Below, in pieces: positions 18,523 through 27,220 of a stretch of DNA of 64,000 bases (the first letter of the stretch is position 1; every line of letters starts with the position of its first letter). The DNA is from an uncultured Actinomycetes bacterium (GTDB lineage: Bacteria; Actinomycetota; Actinomycetes; Mycobacteriales; Nakamurellaceae): positions 1-64,000 of the forward strand of contig CALANS010000049.1 in assembly GCA_937926105.1 (NCBI GenBank), given 5' to 3'. Under the pieces are notes generated by a model. The model did not search any database. It was not told the DNA's origin and was given only the letters and a program-made list of their open reading frames with translations. Position numbers and translations under genes: made by a program.

Positions 18523-18749
18523 TTAGCCAATCCGCTGACGACCTGCGATGCGCCTCCAGGGCGGTCTCGGCACCGCCTGCACAGGCTGCTAACGCTCGGG
18601 CGAACAGCGTTGGAGACATGTAATCGTATTTCATGACGTCTGGCAAGACCTAGCGCGACGACGATGGGCCGCAGACGCGAGCCAACGCGTCCGACTCGGT
18701 GGTTCGGCACCACGGAGACCCGACCGCCGCGCCGCCACCGACGTACGAT

Positions 18750-18797
18750 GCCGCTAGCGTCCATCAGGTCGGCGGTGCGTGGCCCATCGCTAGCGGC
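18750..18797. promoter_or_regulatory. Pair of GCCGCTAGCG / CGCTAGCGGC sites upstream of tetR
   Basis: GCCGCTAGCG (18750-18759) and its reverse complement (18788-18797) each contain the 8-bp palindrome CGCTAGCG. The centres are 36 bases apart and the pair lies 51-98 bases before the tetR start. It could be an autoregulatory operator. Confidence 0.4.
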
Positions 18798-18847
18798 GCG
18801 GGCACGGCCAACGAGTGAAGACACGGAGTCGGAAGTGAAAACAGCCG

Positions 18848-19432
18848 ATGCGCAATAGCGCCCGCGCCGCCGAGTTGCTGCAACAGTCAGTCGACTATCT
18901 GAAAAGGGAGGGTCTGCGTGGCTTCTCGCTGGCAGCGCTCGCGGAAGATCTCGGAACGAGCAGCCGCATGCTCATCTACCACCTAGGCCCGCGGGACGAG
19001 CTTCTGGCGAGCGTACAGGCCGCCATGCGTCGGGAACTGGTCAACGAGTGGAGTACCTCGCGCTTATCGCGACTCAGCGTTGCGCTCAAACAGACGTGGG
19101 ACCACTATCGCAATCGAGTCCAGCATGCTCAAATCTTCTTTCACCTGGTGGCACGCTCGTTCGACGATCCGGTAACATTCACGGAAGCGTCAGCTGCCAC
19201 CGTCTCATTCTGGCTCGACTTCTTCGAGGACGTTGCACTGCGCGAAGGCTACCCGGTCGGCGAGTCAAGGATCATGGCCCGTACTACTCTCGGCATGTTC
19301 AGAGGACTAGTCCTCGATCTGTCCATGACAAGAGATGAGGAACAGACTTCCCTGGCGATCGCACGTTGCGTCGACATGCTTGACTGCGTGTCGCCTACAA
19401 CCAAGCTGGCCAGGTCGCAGGGGCCGGTGTAG
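18848..19432 (+). CDS. TetR-family transcriptional regulator
   Basis: A 194-residue protein. The N-terminal helix-turn-helix is GFSLAALAEDLGTSSRMLIYHL (about 24-46), with the Tyr-His of the recognition helix typical of TetR proteins; the remainder is an alpha-helical ligand-binding and dimer domain. It is divergent from the NTF2/DUF1028/LLM/Opp operon and is the only regulator near it, so it most likely represses that operon until the imported compound or a product binds. The ATG at 18848 follows GGAAG at about 12 bases. Confidence 0.8.
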   Translation: MRNSARAAELLQQSVDYLKREGLRGFSLAALAEDLGTSSRMLIYHLGPRDELLASVQAAMRRELVNEWSTSRLSRLSVALKQTWDHYRNRVQHAQIFFHLVARSFDDPVTFTEASAATVSFWLDFFEDVALREGYPVGESRIMARTTLGMFRGLVLDLSMTRDEEQTSLAIARCVDMLDCVSPTTKLARSQGPV

Positions 19433-20107
19433 TAACCGACCACCGGTCCGGCTCCGGCGCTACACGGGGCCAACGACCCGGCACGATCCCGACGCCGGAT
19501 GATGATGCGTTCCGTCAATCCGAAGACCTGATTGGGCTCAACTTGGCGCGCTTCGCGTTCAGTTGCGTCCACGGCTGTGGTGTTTGACCTTCGCCCGACG
19601 TGCGACGGCCGAGCGCCGCCGGCAGGCCTAAGCCGCGCCGATCAGCGTGGTTGCCTCGTCCTATCTGCTCGGGTGTCCATCCGCAAGGTGGAGAAGCCGG
19701 TCGGCACCCTGGGGAGCGACAGGCTGTCCCAGTCGCATGTCTCCGCAATGGCCAAGGACCTCGACGCCCAGGCCGAGGCGTTCCACGCCAGTCCGCTGGA
19801 CGCCCGCCCTTACACATTCGTCGCGAGGCCCGCGCACCGGTGCTCACAGTCCGCGAGGACGGTCGCACCGTGGGCGTGCACGCCCTGCTCGCCCTCGGCG
19901 TCAACGCCGACGGACACGCGAGATCCTCGGTCTGCACGTCACCTCCGCCGAGGACGGCGCCTCGACCCGCGGAGACGAGGGGCGACTAGGCCACTCGAAC
20001 GCGCCCACGAGCTCAGAGGCAACCCCGCTCCAGCCCTGAACTGCTGTGACATTCCGATACCGGCGTGTCCATCGGCCACGAGGATCACGCTGATGACGAG
20101 GCTGACG
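19433..20107. other. Gap holding transposase debris
   Basis: About 675 bases between tetR and the convergent LLM gene. The only recognisable content is the IS256-type remnant listed at 19640-19970; the flanks have no supportable gene. Confidence 0.6.
19640..19970 (+). pseudogene. IS256/Mutator-family transposase remnant (central part, frameshifted)
   Basis: Three frames carry consecutive pieces of a Mutator-family transposase: SVVASSYLLG near 19645, then RKVEKPVGTLG, LSQSHVSAMAKDLDAQ and PLDARPYTFVA (19683-19835), then VREDGRTVGVHALLALGVNADGH (about 19850-19915), then REILGLHVTSAEDGA (about 19918-19962). At least one single-base loss separates the last two pieces (GGACACGCGAG for an expected CACCGCGAG). 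Neither the DDE-containing C-terminal half nor terminal repeats were found, so it is a dead fragment. Confidence 0.75.
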
Positions 20108-21190
20108 TCAACCTCGGGGCAAACCCGCCCTTGCCCCAGCCATGAACTCAGGATTGCGATCCGCGACGGCACGCAGGACTGCGAGCCGGTCCTCGATGGT
20201 ATGCCCGTAGGGTGCGACCGCCAGAGTCGTCACGCCGGCTGCTGCATATCGGGTCAGGCGTTCGGCAATGCGGTCGATGGGCCCGATGAGCGCCGTCGCG
20301 TCGACCAATTCCACCGGCACGGCATCAGCCGCCTGCTCGCGCTGCCCGGCCAGATACAGGTCCTGAATGCGCTGCGCGGCGCCGTCGAAGCCCATGCTGC
20401 GCGCCAGCCGGTTGTAGAAGTTCTGCTGGCGGCTGCCCATCCCGCCGAGATACAGCGCGACATACGGCGCCAGCGCGGCGCGCGCGTCCATCAGATCGTC
20501 CGTCAGCACCACCGGGACCGTGGCGACGACCTCGAAGCCGGCCATGGGGTTGTCGGGCGCCCCCTTGCCCATCGCCGCGCGCCCCTCGCGCACGCACTCG
20601 AGCAGGGTCGCGCCGTGCTCCGGCGAAAAGAACACCGCCAGCCAGCCATCGGCGATCTCGCCGGCGAGCCGCAGATTCCGCGCCCCCACGGCGGCCAAGT
20701 GGATCGGCAGGTCGGGACGCGGCGGGTGGCTGGACAGCCGCAGCGGTCGGCCGGGCCCGTCCGGCAGCGGCAGCGTGAAGTGCCGTCCTTCGTAGACGAG
20801 CGTCTCGCGCCGCAGGGCGGCCCGGACGATCTGGACGTATTCCCTGGTGCGGGACAACGGTGCGGCGAAGCGGACGCCGTGCCAGCCCTCACTCACCTGG
20901 GGCCCGGACACTCCCAATCCGAGAGTGAAACGGCCGCCGGACAACGTGTCCAGAGTCGCTGCTGTCATCGCGGTCATCGCCGGCGTTCGCCCCGGAATCT
21001 GCATGACGGCCGCGCCCAGGCCGATCCGCTGGGTGTGTGCGGCAAGCCAGGCGAGGACGGTGGGAGCGTCCGAACCGTAGGCCTCCGAGACCCATGCCGA
21101 GGCGTAACCCAGACGGTCCGCCGCCGCGGCGACCGCCGCATATTCGGATAGCCCCATCCCGGAATAGCCACAGGCGACAGCCAGTTCCAT
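20108..21190 (-). CDS. LLM-class F420-dependent-type oxidoreductase
   Basis: A 360-residue luciferase-like protein: MELAVACGYSGMGLSEYAAV start, LGYASAWVSEAYGSDAPTVL, GLGAAVMQIPGRTPAMTA, GGRFTLGLGVSGPQV and LPIHLAAVGARNLRLAGEIADGW. These motifs fit F420-dependent methylene-H4MPT-reductase-like enzymes of actinobacteria. The ATG at 21190 directly starts the first beta strand; an upstream extension is arginine-rich and unlikely. It is last in the long operon that begins at 32307, eight bases after the kinase gene. Confidence 0.85.
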   Translation of the reverse strand: MELAVACGYSGMGLSEYAAVAAAADRLGYASAWVSEAYGSDAPTVLAWLAAHTQRIGLGAAVMQIPGRTPAMTAMTAATLDTLSGGRFTLGLGVSGPQVSEGWHGVRFAAPLSRTREYVQIVRAALRRETLVYEGRHFTLPLPDGPGRPLRLSSHPPRPDLPIHLAAVGARNLRLAGEIADGWLAVFFSPEHGATLLECVREGRAAMGKGAPDNPMAGFEVVATVPVVLTDDLMDARAALAPYVALYLGGMGSRQQNFYNRLARSMGFDGAAQRIQDLYLAGQREQAADAVPVELVDATALIGPIDRIAERLTRYAAAGVTTLAVAPYGHTIEDRLAVLRAVADRNPEFMAGARAGLPRG

Positions 21191-21198
21191 GTCCCGTC

Positions 21199-22200
21199 TC
21201 ACCGACCCCGCATGGTGCCGCCCGGCCACACGTCGACCAGCGTGGTCGGCCCGCCCTGCAGTATCGCCTCGCCGAGGTCGCGGACCTGCCGTGCCTGGTC
21301 GACGGTCAGGTAAGTCGCCGGCGACGTCCCCACCACGCGGGCAAGAAGCAGGCAACCCACGTGGTCCAGAGTCCGCGATTCGCTCGGCATCGATTCGCCC
21401 GCGCCAGAGCGGGTCTCGAGGTATGCCTCAAGAAACGACCGCGCGCACTGGAACAGGTCCGCACCGGACCCGGGACGATGGATCGCCTTCATGATCAGAT
21501 GGTGCAGCATGAAGGCAAGATCGAAGGTCGGGTCGCCCCAGTGGCAGACCTCGAAGTCGATCACCCAGGATCGTCCGTCGCCGAAGACCAGGATGTTCTT
21601 CGGCGAGAAGTCGCCGTGCACCAGAGCGGTGCGTGCCCGCCCCAGGTCGTCGACGAGCGCCTGGATCCGCGTCGCCAGCCGCGGCAGCGCCCCGGCCACC
21701 GCCAGGTGAAACGGCTCGACACGAAGCTCGCGGAACCAGGTGAGCGACCCGAACTCCTCCCGGTACGCGGCGCCGGACGCTCCGTGCCATCGGCCGAGCA
21801 TCGCGCCGAGTGCCCGAGCCACCGCCGGTTCGACCTGCCCGTTCAGGAGTAACTCCTTCCAGGACCGCGATTCCGCCGGGGCGCCCGTCATCGTGACCAC
21901 GCACCGCTCGTCATCGACATCGAGCACGCGGGGCGATGAGTCCGGTCCGACGACGACGCCGAACACCTCCAGGCCTCGCGCTTCCACCAGCGCACGCCGG
22001 GGGTCCGAGATCCACGGAGCGTCGGTCCGCAGACGTTCCAGCGCCTGCTTGACCACCACCCTCGCGCCGCCCGAATCGACCAGGAAGGTATGCCCGCTCA
22101 CCCCACCGGAGCACGCGGTGACCACCGACCCGGGGCCCACCGGAATCCGGCCGCGACGTTCGAGATAGCCAATGATATCGGGGATTTCAAGCTGCAGCAC
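21199..22200 (-). CDS. Aminoglycoside-phosphotransferase-fold kinase (APH family)
   Basis: A 333-residue APH-fold protein with VVVKQALE for the ATP lysine, the Brenner-type catalytic loop LVHGDFSPKNILV and the metal motif VIDFEVCHWGDP. The family phosphorylates small alcohols such as choline, methylthioribose, homoserine or sugars. Many APH-like proteins also occur in catabolic operons beside acyl-CoA dehydrogenases with unknown substrates. It overlaps the MFS gene by 14 bases and is followed after eight bases by the LLM gene. Drug resistance is unlikely from this context; I infer a metabolic kinase. Confidence 0.75.
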   Translation of the reverse strand: MLQLEIPDIIGYLERRGRIPVGPGSVVTACSGGVSGHTFLVDSGGARVVVKQALERLRTDAPWISDPRRALVEARGLEVFGVVVGPDSSPRVLDVDDERCVVTMTGAPAESRSWKELLLNGQVEPAVARALGAMLGRWHGASGAAYREEFGSLTWFRELRVEPFHLAVAGALPRLATRIQALVDDLGRARTALVHGDFSPKNILVFGDGRSWVIDFEVCHWGDPTFDLAFMLHHLIMKAIHRPGSGADLFQCARSFLEAYLETRSGAGESMPSESRTLDHVGCLLLARVVGTSPATYLTVDQARQVRDLGEAILQGGPTTLVDVWPGGTMRGR

Positions 22201-23446
22201 GGTGCTCCTCCCGCCCGTCGCGTAGACTCGCAGGGCACAGGATCAGCGCGGCGACCGCCACCACCAGGGCAACGACGACGAGCGCGACTTCCAGGCTCGC
22301 CGCATCGACGACGCCGCCGTCAACGAAGGCGGCCACCGGCCGCGCCCCGACGAAGAGCACCAGCCATACGGCCATCACGCTCCCCCGCAGCGCAGTTGGC
22401 GTGTGCCGTTGCACATGAGTGGTATAGGCCAGGTACGCCAGCATCATTCCCAGCCCGGCGACAGCGAAGCACACCAGATCCAGCGGATACAACCCCCAGA
22501 CCACCATCACCACCATGCTTGCCGCGATAGTCACCAGTCCGGCACGGCAGACGTGGGCGAGCCGCGCCCGGCGAGCAAGCCAGGCGAACAGAGCCAGGCC
22601 GAGCGCCGCCCCGGTTCCATACGCGGAGACGAGGGCGCCGACGTTGTTCGCTGCGGCGGATCTGGCATGGGAGACGACCGGGGCGAGCGTGGCGGACAGG
22701 TCCGTGCTGAACCCGACGGCGAACATTCCGGCGAGTGCTCGGGTGGAGGTGCGATCCGCACGCAGATGCCGCAGCACGGTCGCCGCCGGAACGGCGCCGT
22801 GCCACGATGTCCGCGAGATCGGCCGGGTTGGCAGGAATGGCCGCATCATCGCGATGTGCGCCACGCATAGCCCGGCGGCGAGCGCCATCGCAGCCGTGGC
22901 CGACCACCAAACGGCAACCGCGGCACCCAGAACAGGACCGATGACCCGCCCGACCACCATCGGAACACTGTTGACCGAGACCACACCGGCGAGTCGGGGC
23001 CGATCCGCGATGGCGGTGACCAGTGCCTCCATGGCCGGGCCGCTGATCGCCAGGCCCAGCCCGACCAGCAGTGAGGCCAGCACCAGGACCGCATAGGGCG
23101 GTGACGAATCGGCGAGCCCGGCCGCCAATCCGACGACGACGCATCCAGCAGCCAGCAGCCCGCGCCCGATCATCACGGCGTAGACCGCCAGGCCCCCGTC
23201 TGCCAACCGACCCCCCACCGGCGCGACCAGCAATTGCGGGGTGAACATGGCGGCGGTGACGACGCCGACACCGACGCCGGATCGGCTCACGTCGAAGGCG
23301 AGTACCAGCGCAATGGCGGTGTAGACCCAGATACCCAACGATGAGAGGGTCTTGCCGAGAATGAACAGCCCGAGCCGCGACCCGGACCCACTCCGGCCCT
23401 CGGTGCGCGCCGTGGCGGTCGGTCGCCAGCCGCCGTCCGCCGTCAC
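22187..23446 (-). CDS. MFS transporter
   Basis: A 419-residue protein with 10-12 hydrophobic segments and the MFS motif A-like loop (VGGRLADGG) between helices 2 and 3. The N-terminal 25 residues and the end (RDGREEHRAAA) are polar and probably cytosolic. The GTG start overlaps the hydratase gene by four bases (GTGA). Being inside a catabolic operon it could import the substrate or export an intermediate; direction cannot be told. The operon has no ABC importer of its own. Confidence 0.8.
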   Translation of the reverse strand: MTADGGWRPTATARTEGRSGSGSRLGLFILGKTLSSLGIWVYTAIALVLAFDVSRSGVGVGVVTAAMFTPQLLVAPVGGRLADGGLAVYAVMIGRGLLAAGCVVVGLAAGLADSSPPYAVLVLASLLVGLGLAISGPAMEALVTAIADRPRLAGVVSVNSVPMVVGRVIGPVLGAAVAVWWSATAAMALAAGLCVAHIAMMRPFLPTRPISRTSWHGAVPAATVLRHLRADRTSTRALAGMFAVGFSTDLSATLAPVVSHARSAAANNVGALVSAYGTGAALGLALFAWLARRARLAHVCRAGLVTIAASMVVMVVWGLYPLDLVCFAVAGLGMMLAYLAYTTHVQRHTPTALRGSVMAVWLVLFVGARPVAAFVDGGVVDAASLEVALVVVALVVAVAALILCPASLRDGREEHRAAA

Positions 23447-24282
23447 GCCGGGCCCTTGGCTGCCACCCCGCGGTCGAAGACGACGACGCCGCCGTCCCTG
23501 CTCACCCGGAACCAGGCCCGCCGCCCGTCGCGCCAGACGTCCACCCTGAGCGTCTCGCCCGGCCAGACCGGGCTGGTGAACCTACCGCGGAGCGACTCCA
23601 GACGCTCACCGTCACCGACGAACTCACGAAGCAGGGCGCGCCCTGCGAGACCGAAGGTGCACAGGCCATGCAGGATCGGCCGGTCGAACCCGGCGGCACC
23701 GGCCACGGCGGGATCCGCGTGGATCGGATTGAGGTCGCCGCTGAGCCGGTAAAGCAGCGCCTGGGACGGGGCAGTCGCCAGGCGCAGGACGGCATCGGGT
23801 TCGCGCTGCGGTCGATCATCGGGCTCTCGCTGGGGGCGCTCGCCGCCAAAGCCGCCCTCTCCACGGATGAAGAACTCCGAGGTGGCCAACCCATACAACA
23901 CACCCGAGGGCGCCTCGAGCCTGGTCTGGCTGCAGACGAGCGCGCCGTTCCCCAGGTCGTGTATCGCCGTGACGGTCATAGTCCGGTTGAGAGTTCCGCG
24001 AACCGGCAGCGGGCGCACGATCTGCACTCCCTGCCCGGCGTGCAGCAACGCGGTTCGATCGAACGGCCCAATCTCCGGCACCTTCGCCCCGAACAGCGAC
24101 ACGTAGGTGGGAAGCACCCGCTGTGACCCACCGATCCCCTGCTCGGTGGTGTATTCGAGTTCATCGCACGGATCCGCGTAGCCGGCACCGACGCCGAGCG
24201 CGTAGATGATCGGATCGCGGGACTCCCAGGAAACCGGCGGGGTCTGTTGCGGACGGCCGATCACGTCCAGGTCCAGCGGCAT
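23443..24282 (-). CDS. MaoC-type double-hotdog enoyl-CoA hydratase
   Basis: A 279-residue tandem-hotdog protein. The C-terminal half has the hydratase-2 motif YRLSGDLNPIHADP with its Asp/His dyad and the HGLCTFG segment; the N-terminal half is the degenerate hotdog (YALGVGAGYADP), as in peroxisomal multifunctional hydratase 2 and actinobacterial steroid hydratases. The linker contains a short duplication (PQREPD twice). The ATG is preceded by GGAGGAG. It should add water to a 2-enoyl-CoA, giving the 3R-hydroxyacyl-CoA, between the acyl-CoA dehydrogenase (31153-32307) and the thiolase-like enzyme (26075-27220). Confidence 0.85.
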   Translation of the reverse strand: MPLDLDVIGRPQQTPPVSWESRDPIIYALGVGAGYADPCDELEYTTEQGIGGSQRVLPTYVSLFGAKVPEIGPFDRTALLHAGQGVQIVRPLPVRGTLNRTMTVTAIHDLGNGALVCSQTRLEAPSGVLYGLATSEFFIRGEGGFGGERPQREPDDRPQREPDAVLRLATAPSQALLYRLSGDLNPIHADPAVAGAAGFDRPILHGLCTFGLAGRALLREFVGDGERLESLRGRFTSPVWPGETLRVDVWRDGRRAWFRVSRDGGVVVFDRGVAAKGPA

Positions 24283-24328
24283 ATGCGACTCCTCCCTGTC
24301 GGGTCGCTACGAGACGGCGGTGAACGGG

Positions 24329-24817
24329 CTATTCGAAGTGCCCGGCCATGGGCTCGAGTCCGGGCCAGCGGATGCGGGTTTCACTCTGGAACACGTCGTT
24401 GAGGTCGGCGTACTCGACCACGTACATGTACCGCAACGAGCGGTGCGCGAACAACCAAACCCCATCCAGCTTGACGTAGGTGTCCTGGACACGGTACGCC
24501 GCACGCCGTAGTTCACCGTGCTCGCCGAGTTCGGCCGTTCCGGTTTGGATTCCCGACGCCGAATCGGCCCCCAGTTCCTTGATCACGTGCACGCTCGGCA
24601 GATGCCGAGTCGGGTGGTACCTGTTCACCATCCCGGTGTAGAACTCACGCAGGTCCTGGTGGCCCTGGATGGTCTTTTGAATGCGCTCGAAGATGCCGTC
24701 CGGGGTGTACAACGAGACGAGTTCGTCGACGTCTTTCATGTCGACCGCCAGGGCGTACCGGTGGATCAGATCCTTGATGTCCAACCGGGCCTTGAGTTCA
24801 AGCAGTTCCGATTCCAC
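24329..24817 (-). CDS. NTF2-like/SnoaL-like protein
   Basis: A 162-residue single-domain NTF2-like protein. It has the opening typical of this group (LKARLDIKDLIHRYALAVDMKDVDELVSLYTPDG) and the RHLPSVHVI and LFAHRSLRYMYVV strands. Relatives include dehydratases, isomerases and cyclases of polyketide and steroid metabolism and many proteins of unknown function. GTG start with an AAAGGA site about ten bases upstream. Placed between the hydratase and amidohydrolase genes; its step is not identified. Confidence 0.7.
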   Translation of the reverse strand: MESELLELKARLDIKDLIHRYALAVDMKDVDELVSLYTPDGIFERIQKTIQGHQDLREFYTGMVNRYHPTRHLPSVHVIKELGADSASGIQTGTAELGEHGELRRAAYRVQDTYVKLDGVWLFAHRSLRYMYVVEYADLNDVFQSETRIRWPGLEPMAGHFE

Positions 24818-24882
24818 GATGGTGCATTCCTTTCCTCGACGGTGTCGTGATGGTGACGATCAGATCCGCGCGACGCAGTGGG

Positions 24883-26031
24883 CTACTCGCCGGCTCCGTT
24901 GCGCCAGTCGTAGACGTGCCCACCAGCGACCGTCACGGCCACCCGGCGCAGCGCCTGCGGATCGACGAACGGATCGCCGTCCACACAGATGATGTCGGCC
25001 CGCGAGCCCGTTGCGATCTCCCCCACGTCGGTCAGCCCGAGACGCTCCGCATTGCCCTTGGTGGCCTCGCGCAGGACCGTCCGCAGATCGATACCCATCT
25101 CGTGGTGCAGGAACAGCATCTCATCGACGATCGCGGACGCAGGGGTGAGCGTTCCGGAGTCGCTTCCGACGGCCCACCGCACCCCGGCATCCAAAGCAAG
25201 GCGAAACCCCTCGACCTTCCGCTCGAGAATCCGCTGGGACGCCTCTCGCAGGTCATCCGGTCCGTCGTCACCCGAGGTCATGGAGTAGACCGAGAAGGTT
25301 GGAGTCACCGTGACCCCGCGCTCGGCCAGCAGATCGGCGGTCTCCTGATCGATGAAAGAGCCATGTTCGATGTACCGGGCACCGGCACGGACCGCGCGCT
25401 GGATTGCGGCCGCCGGGTGGGCATGGGCGGCAAGATAGGTGCCATACGATTCCGCCTCCTCAGCCGCGGCAGTGAGCTCCGCAGATGAGTACTGCACGCG
25501 GGTATCCGTCCCCGGCACCAGGACGCCGCCGCTGCACATGATCTTCACGAAGTCCGCACCCCGGAGCAACTGCTGCCGGGCGGCACGCCGAACCTCCGCT
25601 GGCCCATCCGCGGTCACCCCCCGTGGATGGCCGTGGCCGCCGGTCATGGAGATGAATCCCGCGGCGCAGAACATGCGCGGTCCGTCCACCACACCGCTGC
25701 GAATGGCGGCACGCAGCTCCACGTCCAGCGCCCGGAAGCTCCCGGTGTCGCGCACCGTGGTGATGCCTGCACGGAGCGCGGACCTGGCCTGCCGCACCGA
25801 ACGAAACGCAGCGAGCGCGGCCGAGTCGTGCTCCATGAATCGGTAATGGGTCAGATGGGTGTGGAAGTCAATCAGGCCGGGAAAGAGAAACGTTCCGGTG
25901 ACGTCGACGACCTCGCCATCCCGATGGATACCGGCCGGCCCGATCGCGACGATGCGGCCATCGTCGACAACCACGTCACACGATGACTGCTCGGCACCGG
26001 CCAGCTGCGCGCCGGTCAGGATGGTTTTCAT
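24883..26031 (-). CDS. Metal-dependent amidohydrolase (imidazolonepropionase/prolidase-like group)
   Basis: A 382-residue amidohydrolase-superfamily TIM-barrel enzyme with metal ligands HTHLTH (about 57-62), the bridging lysine in FVKIMCSGGV, histidines in LAAHAHP and YIEHGS, and the catalytic Asp in GSDSGTLTP. A short N-terminal and C-terminal beta-sandwich carries VDVTGTFLFPGLID. This subgroup includes Xaa-Pro dipeptidases, imidazolonepropionase-like enzymes and hydrolases of cyclic or N-acyl amides. The ATG has AAGGAG upstream. One of three related amidohydrolases in the window (also 44615-45850 and 55335-56576). Confidence 0.85.
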   Translation of the reverse strand: MKTILTGAQLAGAEQSSCDVVVDDGRIVAIGPAGIHRDGEVVDVTGTFLFPGLIDFHTHLTHYRFMEHDSAALAAFRSVRQARSALRAGITTVRDTGSFRALDVELRAAIRSGVVDGPRMFCAAGFISMTGGHGHPRGVTADGPAEVRRAARQQLLRGADFVKIMCSGGVLVPGTDTRVQYSSAELTAAAEEAESYGTYLAAHAHPAAAIQRAVRAGARYIEHGSFIDQETADLLAERGVTVTPTFSVYSMTSGDDGPDDLREASQRILERKVEGFRLALDAGVRWAVGSDSGTLTPASAIVDEMLFLHHEMGIDLRTVLREATKGNAERLGLTDVGEIATGSRADIICVDGDPFVDPQALRRVAVTVAGGHVYDWRNGAGE

Positions 26032-26074
26032 CGGATCTCCTTCTGGTCTGGGTCTGGCCCGGCCGGGCGGCCGG

Positions 26075-27220
26075 TCACAGCGCGTTGGACAGAATCAGGG
26101 AGCCGGCGGCCATGAACATCCCGCCCACCCCTTGGACGAAACTCGTCGTCACGCCGGGAACCTGGGCGGCGGCCTCGCCGCGCAGTTGGCGCACCCCTTC
26201 GAGAATGGCGAACATGCCGTACATCCCGGTGTGGGTGTAGGACAGGCCGCCACCGTTGGTGTTCATCGGTAGCCGGCCGCCGGGCGCGGTGTTCCGGTCC
26301 TCGATGAAGCCGGCCGCCTCGCCGCGGCCGACGAACCCAAGATCCTGCAGTGCATAGAGCGGCACGTGCGCAAAGGCGTCGTAGATCATCAGATGATCGA
26401 TATCCGCGGGGCGGAGACCGGCCTCCCGGAAGGCCGCCGCCGATGCCACCCGGAAGGCCCGGGACGAGGTGAAGTCGGCCATCTGCGAGACGATCGGGTG
26501 CTCGGCGGACTCGCCCGTGCCCAGGACGTACACCGGGGTCGTCGGGGATGCAGACACCCGGTCGCTCGAGGTCACGACAAGCGCCCCGCCGCCGTCGGTC
26601 ACGACGCAGCACTCCGGCTTATGGAATGGATAGGCCACCAGCGGAGAGTTGAGCACGTCGCTGACGGTGAGGAGTTCTCGCCGAAGTGCCCTGGGATTGC
26701 GGCTCGACCATTCTCGTTGCACCGTGACCACCGTGGCCAGTTGCTCGTGGCTGACCCCGAACTCCTTCATGAATCGCAGGGCAGGGACGGTGAACATGGA
26801 GTAGAAGGGCCCCACCCCGTAGAGCTGCTCGAACTGCCCACGTGGGGTGAATGAATCGGTGCGGAACGGGGCATGCGCGTTCCGGGACCGGCCCGATTCA
26901 CCGTGCACGATCAACACCGTGGTGGCCTGCCCGGCCGCGATCGCAGCGCAGGCATGACGGACATGAAGCATGTAGGAGCATCCACCGACGCTGGTGGTAT
27001 CGACCCACTGCGGAACGATGCCGAGGTCGTGCGCGACGTCCACAGCGAACCGTCCCGTCGACGCGATACCGTCGATGGCATCGATGGTCAACCCGGCGTC
27101 GCGGATAGCATTCACCGCGGCCTCGGTATGCAGCCGGAGCGTGGTGTGATCCGGCAAGTGCCCGAGGCCGTCCGTCTCCGCCGCGCCAACGATCGCGCAC
27201 TTCCCCGAAATCCCCGCCAT
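26075..27220 (-). CDS. Thiolase-like protein lacking the thiolase cysteine, Ltp2-type retro-aldolase candidate
   Basis: A 381-residue thiolase-fold protein of the SCP-x/lipid-transfer group. The region normally holding the nucleophile reads VDTTSVGGCSYM, so the usual Cys position is Ser and condensing-thiolase chemistry is doubtful. C-terminal motifs GRLPMNTNGGGLSYTHTGMYG are present. Steroid-degrading actinobacteria pair such a protein (Ltp2) with a DUF35 partner (ChsH2) for retro-aldol cleavage of side-chain 3-hydroxyacyl-CoAs, and the next gene upstream here is a DUF35 protein overlapping by one base. I infer C-C cleavage of a branched 3-hydroxyacyl-CoA. Confidence 0.8.
   Translation of the reverse strand: MAGISGKCAIVGAAETDGLGHLPDHTTLRLHTEAAVNAIRDAGLTIDAIDGIASTGRFAVDVAHDLGIVPQWVDTTSVGGCSYMLHVRHACAAIAAGQATTVLIVHGESGRSRNAHAPFRTDSFTPRGQFEQLYGVGPFYSMFTVPALRFMKEFGVSHEQLATVVTVQREWSSRNPRALRRELLTVSDVLNSPLVAYPFHKPECCVVTDGGGALVVTSSDRVSASPTTPVYVLGTGESAEHPIVSQMADFTSSRAFRVASAAAFREAGLRPADIDHLMIYDAFAHVPLYALQDLGFVGRGEAAGFIEDRNTAPGGRLPMNTNGGGLSYTHTGMYGMFAILEGVRQLRGEAAAQVPGVTTSFVQGVGGMFMAAGSLILSNAL

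Larger units (their letters stand above)
18474..18847. promoter_or_regulatory. Divergent promoter/operator region of the TetR-controlled module
   Basis: 374 bases between the divergent tetR gene and the minus-strand operon. It holds two separate kinds of symmetric site, listed individually (18508-18522 and 18750-18797). A possible -35 TTGGCT for the minus-strand operon overlaps the first. No other gene is visible. Confidence 0.5.

Noticed and set aside
19532..21151. A 539-codon plus-strand frame running over the IS remnant and opposite the LLM gene
   Set aside because: It joins transposase debris to the antisense of a real minus-strand gene; only the first part has meaning, as a pseudogene fragment.
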